From contig JACRFR010000003.1 of the NCBI GenBank assembly GCA_016212635.1, positions 1 through 29,144 on the forward strand: a stretch of DNA of 29,144 nucleotides, given 5' to 3'. Each line of letters starts with the position of its first letter. Within the stretch, counting starts at the first letter, position 1. The translations under genes and the position numbers were made by a program. This document shows, one piece after another, positions 29,050 through 29,144 of the stretch. The notes under the pieces are model-generated. The model saw only the letters and a list, made by a program, of their open reading frames with translations. It did no database searches and was not told the DNA's origin. The DNA comes from Candidatus Liptonbacteria bacterium (GTDB lineage Bacteria; Patescibacteriota; Minisyncoccia; UBA6257; 2-01-FULL-56-20).

Positions 29050-29144
29050 ATGTCCACCTCATCACCCGTTCGGGAGCGTCGGGACATCAAAGCTCTCGAG
29101 AATCGAAGGAGGGAAGCAGGTCGAATGTTCACGGCAGATATCCC
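29050..29144 (+). CDS. Start of a possible transposase or HTH protein (cut by the window edge)
   Basis: Only 31 codons are present: MSTSSPVRERRDIKALENRR then EAGRMFTADI. The pattern of a charged helix (ALENRRREAGRMF) before a probable helix-turn-helix recalls the N terminus of IS630-type transposases and related winged-helix proteins. The rest lies outside the window, so the family is a guess. The start is supported by an extended -10 six bases upstream. Confidence 0.45.
   Translation, partial: MSTSSPVRERRDIKALENRRREAGRMFTADI

Noticed and set aside
1..29144. tRNA or rRNA genes
   Set aside because: I looked for T-loop and anticodon-arm patterns and for rRNA sequence and saw none; this was by eye only.

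Overview
The window looks like a chromosome segment of a candidate-phyla-radiation bacterium (Patescibacteria, Parcubacteria/Berkelbacteria-like) of fairly high GC. The reasons are a compact informational core, a PEGA-domain membrane protein, a paired FtsA-like/large membrane protein, a short L13, an RNA polymerase alpha subunit without its C-terminal domain, and accessory genes of lower GC. TGA is used as a stop (for example at 7128, 23481 and 24718), so genetic code 25 (Gracilibacteria/Absconditabacteria) is excluded. The lineage is inferred from gene content, not from a tree.

Layout. 1-742 (minus) is the N-terminal part of dnaX. 975-8314 carries cell-envelope and chromosome-segregation genes: an L,D-transpeptidase/DD-carboxypeptidase fusion, scpA, a type II restriction-modification pair lying between scpA and scpB, scpB, a second DD-carboxypeptidase and mraY. 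8629-11532 holds an FtsA-like protein and a large bitopic protein of unknown function. A strong consensus promoter (11544-11573) then leads into infA-rpmJ-rpsM-rpsK-rpsD-rpoA-rplQ-rplM-rpsI. A PEGA protein faces this block (minus). 18405-23481 is a complete branched-chain amino-acid type ABC transporter (livK-H-M-G-F) interrupted by a four-helix-bundle (23S rRNA intervening-sequence) protein gene. 23506-24809 holds two genes and three copies of a 40-bp palindrome. 24967-27673 (minus) is an ABC-2 exporter of one ATPase and two permeases, followed by a DUF711/UPF0210 protein (minus) and the start of a possible transposase.

The most striking feature is the non-coding DNA. Most spacers are degenerate tandem arrays of 7-bp or 9-bp words arranged as inverted arms (left arm for example GAATTAC, right arm GTAATTC). 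In one spacer, between livM and livG, the two arms bracket the four-helix-bundle gene, with the left array touching its ATG and the right array encoding its stop codon. This suggests that the gene and arms are one intervening-sequence-like cassette and that the empty spacers are relatives of it. Other notable signals are a synonymously recoded second copy of the rpsI 3' end just downstream of rpsI, dispersed REP-like hairpins with a shared GGTCGGGCC core, terminal-inverted-repeat hairpin elements, a near-exact copy of one entire intergenic spacer, and several promoters placed so close to start codons that leaderless mRNAs are expected.
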